64,000 nucleotides of DNA from Centroberyx gerrardi. Taxonomy: Eukaryota > Chordata > Actinopteri > Beryciformes > Berycidae. Where the stretch lies: assembly GCF_048128805.1 (NCBI RefSeq), contig NC_136016.1, forward strand, positions 18,312,176 to 18,376,175, read 5' to 3'. How positions within the stretch are numbered: position 1 is the first letter of the stretch; every line of letters starts with the position of its first letter. Shown one piece after another: positions 42,060 through 53,269 of the stretch. The position numbers were made by a program, and so were the translations under genes. The notes below the pieces were generated by a model. The model saw nothing but the letters and a program-made list of their open reading frames with translations. It ran no database searches and had not been told where the DNA came from.

Positions 42060-43623
42060 GTAGGCATAGTAGTTGGCTCAAAACCCAGCTGGCAGAGGCA
42101 TCCCACCACTGTCTTGATCCAGTGTTTCTGCAGCTGGTGGACGGGAAGTAGCTGGTAGAGCGGCCTGCGGTGGACAGGGTTCCTCGACGGGTGCTGGTTT
42201 TGCAGACAGGAACCGCATCCATGTTTTCTATCTTCCCCCCCCTAATATCACCCCATTCTTTGGCTTCTCTTCCATATGGGTGGTCTGTGTGTTCACCTGG
42301 AATACAAAAGGAAAATATGAAATCCACTCCAAAAATGTTGGCAAAAATACGCTGGAAAGGAAGCTGGAAAACAATTGAGAGTTACATTTCACTTGTCTAC
42401 AACTCAAAGCCATTGTAGTCTGTGGGGATGATGCACTTCCTGGTAAAGTTCAGAGACACTCCAGTGAGGAAAGACTGGGTGAAGTAAAAGTCAGAGAGCT
42501 AGTAAACTGTAGGAGAGCCGTTTTATATCTATTCCTGTCATTACAGACATCCAAGCACATACTGTATATTTAACTATAAGTGTAGTCAAACAGGGGCAAT
42601 AACAATAATAAAAAACTTTATTTATATAGCACTTATCTAAAAGCAGAGTTTACATAGTGCTTTACAGGAAGGCACAAAAACAGGAACAGAAAATATAACA
42701 GGAGCAGATATGATGGGAAACAAGATTAAAAGACAGAAATATGTGAAATGAAATGAGATAAAAGACTTAAGAAAACAAGTTAAACGTGGGATCAAAGATC
42801 AAAAACAATGATTTAAAAGCAAGTCTATAAAAATGTGTTGTGATTTTGAGTTTGCCAGTCTTCCACCATGCCACCTCATGTGGGAGACAGTTTGCTTTAA
42901 AAACAATAGGGAAATTGGTTTAAAATGGCTCAAAACAGCAGAATGTTTTGATAAATCAAACAAGTCCTGGTCAGGGGGGTCTGAAGATCTGAAGTCTTAT
43001 GTTTTCTATCTTTTTGGTAAAGAAAACCAAGAACCCCTCACACTTCTCTGGGAAGGGAATAACAGCGAAATACCATGAAAAATACCTCCAAAGTTATGGC
43101 AATTGTTTTGATACCAGGAGAAGTTGGAGAAGTATGCCACACTCGCATCTTTAACCATCTTCTTATACCTGAACATTTGGTCTTTCATAATATCCTAATT
43201 CATTTGTTGCTTGTTTTTCTTCCAAATGCTTGGAAGACACAAACAAAATGCCTTACTGTAGACCTGGGGGAAAACATATTTGTATATTGACTCAAATATT
43301 TGAACTAGTTAATATGTACTTGATCAATCTTGCCAGACACTTAAATAGCCTCAGTAGTGCCCTCATAACAAGGATTTTTTCCCCCTCATTTTCACATTAA
43401 TTTCAAGCAGCGTTATTTCCCACCTGTAGGAACTGCAGCCCGGCTCAGAGATCAGTCACTGAGGGAGGGAGGGGTGGGGTGGGGGTGGGGGGGGGACCCG
43501 GCCACCCACACATCGGGCACCTTGCCCAGCATCATCCTGCCGAAGATGTTCTCCAGCTCAGCTAACAGCAGCGCCTGACCTTCTAGAGCCCCGCCGGATG
43601 TTCTCCGGGCCGACATGCTCCAC
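42060..43623 (-). pseudogene. DNAH3: Decayed C-terminal exons of axonemal dynein heavy chain (DNAH3)
   Basis: Three exon remnants in correct order for the dynein C-terminus. A (43623-43424): reads ALLLAELENIFGRMM then LGKVPDVWVAG, the conserved segment before 'YPSLKPLG'; a G/C run (43463-43497) then replaces that motif, frame is lost, and the exon resumes in another frame as SVTDL-stop-AGLQFLQ before a GT donor. B (42506 to about 42408): V-Y-stop-LSDFYFTQSFLTGV, then TRKCIIPTDYNGFEL and a stop; the first stop sits where dyneins have Trp (FWLSG). C (42236-42062): CKTSTRRGTLSTAGRSTS, then a shifted frame QKHWIKTVVGCLCQL, matching the DNAH C-terminus with a few codons lost. Repeat sequence (from 42,600) lies between A and B. 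Position next to LYRM1 and orientation are those of DNAH3. Confidence 0.85.
42600..43320. mobile_element. Interspersed repeat inserted inside the DNAH3 remnant
   Basis: Opens with TTTATTTATATAGCACTTAT and TGCTTTACAGGAA, a very common fish repeat start, and continues AT-rich without coding signal to about 43.3 kb. Right boundary not resolved. Confidence 0.45.
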
Positions 43624-43639
43624 CTGAGTGAGCCTGAGA

Positions 43640-45040
43640 GGATCGAGGGGAGACAATGGTGTAATGAAATATCCACTGTGAAGTATGTCATGACTGCATT
43701 GTGCCCAGGTAGATCCATGCACATGAGTTATTAATAACCCACGTTTAATGGGTGTGCGATTTCAAGCGATATCCCCTCTAGCATACACTTCCTGAACATA
43801 TGATTCCACATAAGTTGTTATCACCTGTTGAAGTGAAAGAGATGAGTTACAGGGAACCTACATTATCCATCATCTCATAATCATAATCTTTGATGCAGAT
43901 TCCAATCAAGAATATAAGAAACAACCTCTATGTATTGGGCTTCTTTTGCATTTTTGAAGATTATAATTATATATAGAGATGGAGAATTATCACTGGTTCA
44001 CATGAAGCAACCACAAATCCCAAATTTATGTCCCTTTTTGCAGTGACTTCAGAATCAGATAACTTTTGGATATGTGGATATTTTGGATATTACAGATTGT
44101 CTCTTCCTGAACCTAATTTAGCAAATGTATTCATTCAGCCATTTGTTGTGGATTATATCTTTACTTTAAGCCTCGTTCTAGCATTTTATTTTTATATTTG
44201 AAGGTGTTTTCAGTCATGTCAGACGGACATTTAAAGAACTACAGCCCTCTTTGTTCATCACATTTGATAAATAAGTGATTTTTTTCTACGTATCAAAAAT
44301 TCCTATACCCATTCAAAGTAATAAAACTGTACAGATAAAACAATTAGCGTGTTGTTCTGCTGTCCAGATACTTCTGGAGCTCTGGAGTGTATTTTCAGTC
44401 TTAACACAAAATGACAGTTAGATGATGGAAAATCTGATCTGATTTGATATTTCCTTTTTCTCCCTCAGTGACACATCCTTGAGACATCCTGTGATGAGTA
44501 GCTTCCTGGCATTTTTTTTCTCTGACTGAAGTAATCAAAATATCCCAGAATTTCTCCACAGATATGATGCCGGTGTGACAAAAGAGAGCAGCTTGGTGGG
44601 TTACTTTCAGTTTTGTTTGTAAATCAGATCACTGCTGGGAAAGCAGCTTAATTCCCATAATCTTAAATCTTGATTCATATATTGATACTGGTGACACTGA
44701 AAAGCTGTGGGTGGGGAAGTGGGGGAGTCAGTGATTCATGTTCATCCATTCAGTCTGATTCATGTTCATTCATTCATTCATGTTGAAATTTTGGGAGAAG
44801 TGCACTGATGCCATGTTTGCAAATACGGAAGTACTTACTGCTCAAAGACATTGCCGTTCCCTCCTGCTCTAAATAGATATTGTTTTAGTTATTTTAACTT
44901 AAAACATTTCAAGGCAGTTGAGTAACTTTGCTGCGTAGGTGGGAAAAAAGAGAGAGTAAGTTGAACATAATAGTACATAATATGTTCTTATATTTCTTCC
45001 TTTTCACTAAGATCAGTAAGATGAAACAGGAAAGGAGCAC
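43640..45040. other. Spacer, nothing firm
   Basis: AT-rich; checked in six frames for further dynein blocks and none could be supported. Confidence 0.4.
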
Positions 45041-45046
45041 CAGTAA

Positions 45047-45329
45047 TTAACCATATTTTTTTAATGCAGCCAGGTAACTTGAATTAAAGTGCCTTGTTTT
45101 TTGTGCAGTGGCCCATTCCAATAATGTGGTACATTTCAGTGGGTTGGCTGTAGCCCAAATGTACTTGGAAAGCCCTTTGTAAGTGTTGTAGTCTATAGGG
45201 ACGACAGTACACTTCATGTACACTCCATGTTCTGCCCCACTTTTCAGCAGCACCTCCTGCGCAAAAACATCTGTGTAACTGAGGGGAAATTCAGTGATAT
45301 GCGGATCGCCAAACACGACTTTTGATCAT
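45047..45329 (-). pseudogene. 92-codon ORF with a one-base frame problem at its start; unassigned
   Basis: A clean frame runs from VFGDPHITEFPLSYTD through VYMKCTVVPIDYN and WATANPLKC to a stop at 45047. There is no ATG in frame; the codon before the open part is TGA. A start in good context (GCCACCAAGATGA) lies at 45329, one base out of frame, and a run of four T (45320-45323) sits between. One base fewer there would give a single-exon protein of about 92 residues. It is therefore a recent pseudogene, a sequencing error, or an internal exon. I do not recognise the family. Confidence 0.35.
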
Positions 45330-45616
45330 CTTGGTGGCTCAGTTCAGGTTTCTTCTCCGCTGATGTCACACCAGCACTCGTACTATAGACTTCATTAGGT
45401 GAGAATATAATTTTAACTTCATAATACAGTGTGAATCACCATGGCAAGCACAGCCTCTTCTTTTCTAGGTAGATGTTGAGGTCTTTCTTTACACATAGAA
45501 TGAAGAAATCAAAGCCAAGGAAAGTGCACGAGGTTCACTGAACACAAAACACACTCCATTCACAAACAATTTAACATAGAGCAAAGAAAAAATGTGTATA
45601 AGAGTTATAAGAGTTC

Positions 45617-45665
45617 AAATCCAGCAACCGTCCACAGTCAGCAGCTTGTCCACCCACTGCCGGGG
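45617..45665 (-). other. Possible terminal exon
   Basis: A very good acceptor (CTTTCTCTCTTTATCCCCGGCAG) is followed by a frame reading WVDKLLTVDGCWI and a stop. Short, unrecognised, and no matching upstream exon found. Confidence 0.2.
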
Positions 45666-45669
45666 ATAA

Positions 45670-46900
45670 AGAGAGAAAGAGTGAGTATAAGAAGGAATGA
45701 AGAGTAAAATATTGACCAAGAATGTTTGTTGAAGAGGAGAAGAAAGAAAGGGGATGTCAAGGCTGTTTCTTCAAGCCAGACTCACAACTCAGTTCAGTAT
45801 CCCTATAGAATTCATGTCCATTGATTTATATGACGAGGGCTTTTTCCTGCCTCTCTAGTGCACATTTTGTCCTCTGGTGTGACTGTGGTTGGCAAGGGAA
45901 TACTACAGAACAATGGCATCTAAGCAGGATGTACATTTGTAAACATAAAATCAAGGAATAATGGCCAATTTCTTCTAAATAAGACCCATATTTCAGTCAT
46001 GCAGTCAAATATCCCAAAGGGTTGCTGCAGAAGCTTACAGGCTGCACACAGAGAAAACAGGCTGCAGAGGAATCCTCAAGTGAGATAGTCAGTAAATTGA
46101 TCTCCTGAATGGCAGCGTGACAAGAGTCTGACAAGTGGACAAAGTGGAAACCTGAGCCTGCCACTACAACATCAGGATTAACTAACTAGATTGTCTACAT
46201 AAACCAGTCTGAAGATAGACTATCATGACGTGACAGCTGGGGTTTCTGTCTGGTTGGCTGACTAACTTCCAAGAGAAGCAGTATTGAGCTGAGCAGTGTT
46301 TGTTTCACACTATGACCGAGAGCGGATATTGTCAAAAGTTTAGAAATGCAGCCACCAGGGGCGCAATTTTGACTTTCCTTCCCTATAACTGCAGAATTCA
46401 AAATAATCTCCAAAATTCAGTTTTAAAGATAAAATTCTGATAATTGTCATTGTCTTTTATTTTTTTTTACTAAGATTGAATGCTCCATAATATAGATGCT
46501 TTATTTTCCATTGAAGATAATTGCATGAGGGCAGCATTCATAATACCGTCAAAAATTGAGTTGAAATTCTGAAATATTTTATCTACAAAGACTGAAACAT
46601 TTGGTAATTAATTCTCATGGATATTCAACATTTATTAAGCGACAACTTACAGTGCCTGTGTTGGAATTCACAGTGAGACATTTTCATGTACTGTGGGCTC
46701 CGTTTTTGAGAATTTAAAACTGTTTATTGGTGAGGATCTGGAGATGCTGTATAGCAAGTCTGGTGTCATTTGAAGATTATATTGACTGCTGCTGTGCCAC
46801 CAGGACAGTTGGTTCCACACTGTATGGGTGTTGCTCGGTATGTGACTGGATCTGTGTGCATGTATGCAAGTTCCGTGCATTTTCATGCATGGGAAGGCTG
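45670..46900. other. Spacer, nothing recognised
   Basis: No exon, RNA gene or defined repeat could be supported on either strand. Confidence 0.4.
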
Positions 46901-46910
46901 TTTTGGGAAG

Positions 46911-46937
46911 AAGAAGAAGAAGAAGAAGAAGAAGAAT
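46911..46937. repeat. (GAA)n microsatellite
   Basis: Nine GAA units. Purine-only strand. Confidence 0.95.
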
Positions 46938-47309
46938 ACATAAAATACAAGAGTGAAAGGCAGCAGAGCTGGCTGGCCCCTAAGTATAACAATGAAAAAT
47001 CAAATAAAATCACCAATAAAAGCTCACTACCACAATTTAACTGCTAACATATACTCAGCAAGGCCCACTACAAAAACGTTACATCCTCAACAAAGGATTA
47101 AACCCACATACAACAAAGAAATCAACAAACAATATGCAAAACCTAAATCAAATAATGTAATGTTGTAAAATGACACAACAACAATATACAGTATTTTCAG
47201 CCTTAACATTGTAATGTAATGAAGAGATATGTTGCAAACTCATCGTTTGTGTTGTTGGCTGCTATAAGACATAACGTCTCTACATCTAAGAATAAGTAAG
47301 TACATTTTA

Positions 47310-47545
47310 AAGTGAGGTCAGGTTTGTTTGTATAGCCCTTAATCACAGGTACAGTCTCAAAGGGCTTCACAACACCCACACAAATGAAACAACACCCCAC
47401 TGACAACAAGGAAATAACTCCCACAAAAACCTCATGAGGAAGAAAAACAAATGGAAGAAACCTTGTGAAGGGCCTGACAGAGAGGAATCCCCCTAGCAGG
47501 ACGGTCAGGTGTGCAACTGGTGCCAAGAGCGGGCAAACAAAGATT
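47310..47545 (-). mobile_element. LINE-derived 3' fragment, minus orientation
   Basis: TATAGCCCTTAATCAC and CAGTCTCAAAGGGCTTCAC are the reverse complement of the CTTTGAGAC...AAGGGCTATA tail seen at 9.5 kb. It continues with GAAGAAACCTTGTGAAGGG and AGGAATCCCCC, usual in fish non-LTR remnants. Confidence 0.55.
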
Positions 47546-47549
47546 AAAT

Positions 47550-49190
47550 GTTGCTAACAAAATGTTGAATACAAACTGTATACTTATAGCCACCAGGGGT
47601 CACAACATACTAAGAGCTGAAGCCTTGTAGTTCAGCGAGCTCACTGTTCTGAAGAGGAAACATGACCAGACTTCACCAGTGTGAATAATCATGGACTTGC
47701 ACTGGCCTCTCCTGTGCATTTGCAGATACTTGTGGCGAAATCTCTCAGATTACAGTCGACTTCAGCTTCAGGTCTGTCACGATGCAAGTGGCTTACGGAC
47801 AAACGGGACCTGGGCCTGCACTGCCTTTCAGTATTTCAGACACACTCTCGCAGAACAGTGTGTAGAATATATAATGTGAAAAGGATGCTCAAAGATTAAC
47901 TGTGAGGGTGACGCCACTTGATCAGGGGTAAAATCAATCAGCCAATCAATCTTAAATGCCTGCTGCTTTTAAGACAAAACAGGACAAGAACTGCAACTGT
48001 TACCAAAAGACATCAAACCTTTTTCCATAGGCTTTTCTACGGCCGCCGGTGATCTGTCTGGTTGCCTGTTGATTGGCTATTTATGGCTATTTCCTACTTA
48101 AATAGTTGTCTGATATACAGTATACACACTCAGTTAAAGAGTTGGAGTTGTTGCTGCTTAATTTACTCCACTATGCCTGTGCTCTCTTTCTTTCTCTCTC
48201 TGTCTCTTGAGACTTCATTACCTCGATGATAAATGACTGTCGTCACTGTAATTGACCACTGATGGGAAAGCACAGCAGCAGACTTGGAGCGTACTTTCTT
48301 TTAGCATTAATGTTGAACAGTGACTCACTTTATGGTAATCTTTTGCAGAGTCACATTTAAGGGCCTGATATTCATTTTAGCATGCCAGTTATCTCTGTAT
48401 ATGAGTCAGGACATATTTCTGAACAGATTTCTGTGCATATGTCACTCCTCTGTAAATCTGATAGTGTGAACAGGTAAAGATGCACACTTGAACGACGCTC
48501 GCTGAATTTGTAAATTTGCAAACTGCAAACATCTGTTAACCTGTGAATCTGTCAATAGCCATTACAGCAAGTTGTTATTTCCAGCCAACAGGAGCTGTGA
48601 ATTAGCATGATGAAGATGCTAAGGCGGCCAAAAACGCCCCATCAGGAAAGCTGCCTACCCTTTATATTTTTTGCTTAGAGGACATGATGGTACATTTGAT
48701 TCTAATATGTATGAGAGAGTATATCCTCCTCTACAAACATAAACTTTTCTGGTCCTTCCATCATTTCTGGGTAATGAAGTCCTCAAACATTTATCTCCTG
48801 TTGCTACTTGGTGGCTGCCAAAATGCAAAGTTGCCTAGTGCAGCTTTAAATTTATGATAAATACGACTGGTAGAACTTGTAAAAACATCCAGGATTCTTA
48901 GAGCTTGGAAAAACATTTAGACCAAACCGAGAAGACATGATAGGAATCAAGCATTCATTTGGGCAAGATCCCCTCTAAGGCCATTTCATCTTTCCCATCG
49001 ACTGGAGCAGGAGGGCAGGACACATACACATACAGGACACATTCAAATACTAATCCCAAATCTAATTTACATTTCAGATAAACTTTTGAAAGTGTGACAC
49101 TGTTGGAAAGAAAAGTCCTTAGGCAGGGAGTTCTCCCTGCCCTATATACACTGTATTTAATCCTCAGTATTTGTTGTATTCTTATCTATA
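47550..49190. other. Spacer with a MITE right end at 48,830-48,850
   Basis: No gene recognised. CAAAGTTGCCTAGTGCAGCTTTAA matches the right end of the 29.6-kb MITE, as does the GGCTGCCAA(A)AT sequence before it; the left end could not be placed. Confidence 0.4.
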
Positions 49191-49194
49191 TCTT

Positions 49195-49260
49195 ATTCCT
49201 TACTGCTGCAATGACCCAATTTCCCCACGGGGATCATTAAAGCTACATCTTATCTTATGT
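49195..49260 (+). mobile_element. LINE 3' tail with (CTTAT)n end
   Basis: CAATGACCCAATTTCCCC then GGGGATCATTAAAG followed by ATCTTATCTTATG is the usual 3' end of a fish non-LTR element, close in form to the sequence before the large pentamer array at 52.5 kb. Confidence 0.5.
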
Positions 49261-49269
49261 AGGCATACA

Positions 49270-52200
49270 GTTTGTTACAGGTAGGAACTATTGTTTCCTC
49301 TCGAGGGGATCCTCTCTCTATTCTCAAAACAGCAAGTCATTTAAATCAATCCATGAACACAAATCCTGACAAAGAATTGCAAATTGCTACTTTAAAATTA
49401 GTTTAAAATTCATGTTTAACGATCACCTCCTTGCATTTATACCTTTATCATTAATTTTGAGAATGAACTCCTTTTTTTCTGGTGGAGCTACCCTTTTGTT
49501 TACAAGATTAATTGCTTTCTACAAGCAAAAGAATAGTTCCTACAGAAAGATTGATACCGCATTTTTCTGTCTCAAAATGATTGCCAGTATGTAATAGGTA
49601 AACAGGAGCTTTAAATACTGTTTTGAGGTTTTGATGTTTGTGAAAAAACTGACAAAAGTTTGGAATTCAGATGGAATCAGAATATTACAAAACGTTCACT
49701 TTCTATATGCACTTACTTCCATTAGATCCATTTTCGATTTGGGCTTTATTGTTTTAAAATTGCCTTTGGTTTAAGTTTTTCCGCTGTTTACTTCACAACC
49801 CATTAGACAGCAGTTTAATGGTCACATCAGGCCTGAATTTCTGCGTAGTTAAGTTTCTGATCAAGAGTGTGACTGTCACAAGCTGCCACAAGTTGTGCGG
49901 CTTTGGATAAATAGAATAACTGGCAATTTGATGATTTCATTGTCTGTAAATAAGCTCTTTTTACATGTACAACAGGGATTTTCAAAATAAAAGCCTCAAA
50001 GCAGGCGTGTGACCCATTTTTGTTGTGATGTCACACGCTAAAAACTGGATCATGGAAAAACTGGTTCTTTTTAAAGGTTGTCTGGTGTAAATATAGATAT
50101 TTAGACATTCACCTGAGAGCAGTGTCATTATGGAAATGATAAATAAGCTGTGGCACAAGAAGAATACAACAGCTCCAGAAAGAGAAGGAGAGCGATCCAT
50201 CATGCACCCCCTTTAAGCCCTTCACTCTGTGTGCATTATTTAGGGGATTTCAGAGAAACCCTGGGGGAAATATGGGGCAAGAAACAGGGGAACCAGGAAA
50301 AAGGAACAGGAGAGGGTAAAGAATAATGCAGGAGTGAGACATCTAACGTTGTATTTAAGGAGGCACGATAAGGTAATTAGATGCTTGTAAATAGGGGAAT
50401 CCATCTCCTCCTCTTACCTGGTCAACTTGCCTTAATGCTTTGACGCAGATCACATTATCGGCTGTCCTGACAACACTTGAACCGTCATTAAATAAATATC
50501 ACGGTGGCTTGTTTTCCCTTCACAATGCAGTCAAAACACACACGATAAGGCAAATGTTAATTCAATTATAACTGGTTGGCATCTGTAATAATGAATGAAT
50601 AGAAACAGAATCTACAGTGGATTTGAGAATGGCTGCCTTGGTAAAAAAAATCATTTAAAAAGCTTTCTTACATATGTAATGACCTATAAACATTGAATAA
50701 ATTAAATTAAGCCACAGCCACAGTTGTTGCCATACTGCAATTGTGGCCTTTTGTGTTTTTTATGATAAGAGAAGTATTGCAGCCATTTGCACATTTAATT
50801 TAAATAGTTGTTAGTTGTTGATTAGATTGGAGCTCCAGTGGTTCAATAATGACCAATCCACCTCATCAGATTAATATTAATTTGTGAGGTAATCAGGCAT
50901 TTTCTGAAGCTTCTAAAATTTGAATACAACTCAATGGGCTTCTCAAGATTTTCCTGATTGAATTTGTTTTTTTACTCTGGTGTTGTCACTAATGGACGAC
51001 AAAACACAGAGTCTCTGTGGGAGCAACATAACCCAAAACTCTGCTAATACTTACTACCATGACTAATCATGTTCAGTGGGTGGATATGGGTTACAAAGGG
51101 ATTACAAAGCAGGGAGCACACAGTGATGTTCTCGTTGTAATTACAAATTCACTGTTATTTAAAAATGTAAGTCATCAGCACAGAGGAAACCCTCACCTAA
51201 AATGCACCATCTCTATCTTATATTGCATGGTGCAGTACGGTGTTTTTAGGCTAATTAACTGCCTTAAAGTCTTGTCTTACATACTAGCTATAGCTGGTAA
51301 AATGTCCAACCCTGGTCCATTATAGATGCATAAAAATACATGAAGCAAAAGCTGAGTCTTAATAGAGCATCTCAAAATGATAACAAGTCAAGTTTCAGGA
51401 TCTACATAGGTTGTAGCTAGAGAAATCTTGGAAGAAAGCAGAATTTTACAGCTCATCCTGTCGTCATTTCTTCAAAGGAGACAATATTTTCAAAGGGGCA
51501 ATGAAATAGTTAATGAATGAGAAATGACAAATAAAACAGAGAATGACTTCATCTGCATCTTTTTAAAGTGCTCTGTTTGGAGTGGCACAACAGCAAATTA
51601 GAAACAAAAAAAAGCTTGAGCTGTTCTTTCATGACTAAGCGTTTAATTGCCCTTTCTTGTTGCTGCAGACAGTTGTCTCATCTCCAGCTCTCTTACTCAC
51701 TCCCATCCCACTCTCTCTTGTTCTCTCTCTCTTGTTTTGTTTGGGCTATACGTTTCACATTGTCTTAGCTCACAGAGCAGATTGGTGTGTGTGGGGGCTG
51801 ATGGGAGTAGTATGGCAAGTACCAATTGAATGCCTTTAATATGGACAGCGCAGAGAAGTGTATTAACTGATGCATGCTTGGTTAAGCTCTATCCACTGGG
51901 GCGTTGCGCTAAAAGTGTGTAAATGTATGCAAGAGGTCAAGGTGGGGTCAGAGGCAATGGGGTGACAGTTAGGTTAGGATGGACAAGACACATCACCAAA
52001 GACATCAACCTTATTCTACATCTGTAAAGTAAATATACTGTATTGATCTTTATGCCTAGACACTTTTTGTACATATGTATGGCCTTCTATAGACACATTT
52101 TTCACGTCATGTATATTTGCTGTGAATTCACGTGTTTCTCCTCATATTTCCATATACTTCCCACTGTTATACATTGCATATATTTTTATGTTACCCACCT

Positions 52201-52420
52201 GTTTCATACTGCAGAGTTCATATTTTAGAGTATATTATATTCTGCATTCATTCTTTTCTCAGTAAATTTGCACATTTGCGCATAAATTTGGTTGTTTTGC
52301 ATACCCTAGTAATGCTTAAATCCATACTTTTCCCCATGCTCTTCATTCATACATTCTGCATAACATGTTCTAGTGTTGAAATTGCCATTTGCTATATTTG
52401 TGGATGTTCTATTTTTATTC
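49270..52420. other. Spacer, nothing recognised
   Basis: AT-rich with scattered short open frames of no coding character. No splice-delimited conserved exon seen. Confidence 0.4.
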
Positions 52421-52429
52421 TAGTTCCTT

Positions 52430-53035
52430 TGCTGTGTCCTATTACCTTTTGCTTCTGCAACATTCCAGTTTCCCTATGGGGAACCTTAATGTCCTGTCCT
52501 GTCCCGTCTCATAGTGTCCCGTCCTGTTTTGTCTTGTCTTGCCTTGCCTTGCCTTGCCTTGCCTTGCCTTGTCCTGTCCTGTCCTGTCCTGTCCTGTCCT
52601 GTCCTGTCCTGTCCTGTCCTGTCCTGTCCTGTCCTGTCCTGTCCTGTCCTGTCCTGTCCTGTCCTGTCCTGTCCTGTCCTGTCCTGTCCTGTCCTGTCCT
52701 GTCCTGTCCTGTCCTGCCTTGTCCTGTCTTGTCCTGCCCTGCCCTGCCTTGCCTTGTCTTGTCTTGTCTTGTCTTGTCTTGCCCTGCCCTGCCTTGCCTT
52801 GTCTTGTCTTGTCTTGTCTTGTCCTGTCTTGTCTTGTCTTGTCTTGCCTTGTCTTGCTTTGTCTTGTCTTGTCCTGTCTTGTCCTATCTTGTGTTGTCTT
52901 GTCTTGTCTTGTCCTATCTTATCTTGTCCTGTCTTGTCTTGTCTTGTCTTGTCTTGTCTTGTCTTGTCTTGTCCTGCCCTGCCCTGCCCTGCCTTGCCTT
53001 GTCTTGTCTTGTCCTGTCTTGTGCTGTCTTGTCCA
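52430..53035 (+). repeat. Pentanucleotide (GTCCT)n array on a LINE-like tail
   Basis: Follows CCAGTTTCCCTATGGGGAAC, a non-LTR 3' end. The core (52571-52714) is uninterrupted GTCCT; both flanks are GTCTT, GCCTT and GCCCT variants, nearly all C/T transitions. Because the period is five and no unit combination gives a stop, all three frames stay open (VLSCP repeats); these are not genes. Confidence 0.95.
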
Positions 53036-53265
53036 GACAACATGACCCTGACCTCAACTATGTCTGACATCACAAAATAACAATGAACCACAAAATAGAC
53101 AGTGGCATTGTTCCCTGCCCTTACATGCTGTGGTTCTCCTGTCCTGTCCTGTCCTGTCCTGTCTTGTCCACACAACATGGTCCTGACCTCAACCTGACAT
53201 AGCAACATAACACAAACCATAAAATAGACAGTGGCATTGTTCACTACTTTTACATTAAATGGTTC
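53027..53265. repeat. Tandem duplication of about 130 bp including a small (GTCCT)n
   Basis: CCTGACCTCAAC, GACAT, ATAGACAGTGGCATTGTTC and a TGGTTCTC block occur twice, with a second short GTCCT run (53139-53165) between them. The unit was duplicated together with part of the array. Confidence 0.75.
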
Positions 53266-53269
53266 TCAC

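Noticed and set aside
45047-45316. 45-kb ORF as another piece of the dynein
   Set aside because: KCTVVPIDYN resembles KCIIPTDYN of the DNAH3 remnant, but the flanking residues and spacing do not fit any dynein segment I know.
52132-53244. Open frames of 168-311 codons on both strands at 52.1-53.2 kb
   Set aside because: A five-base repeat without stop codons keeps all frames open; the VLSCP/TGQDR repeats are not protein genes.
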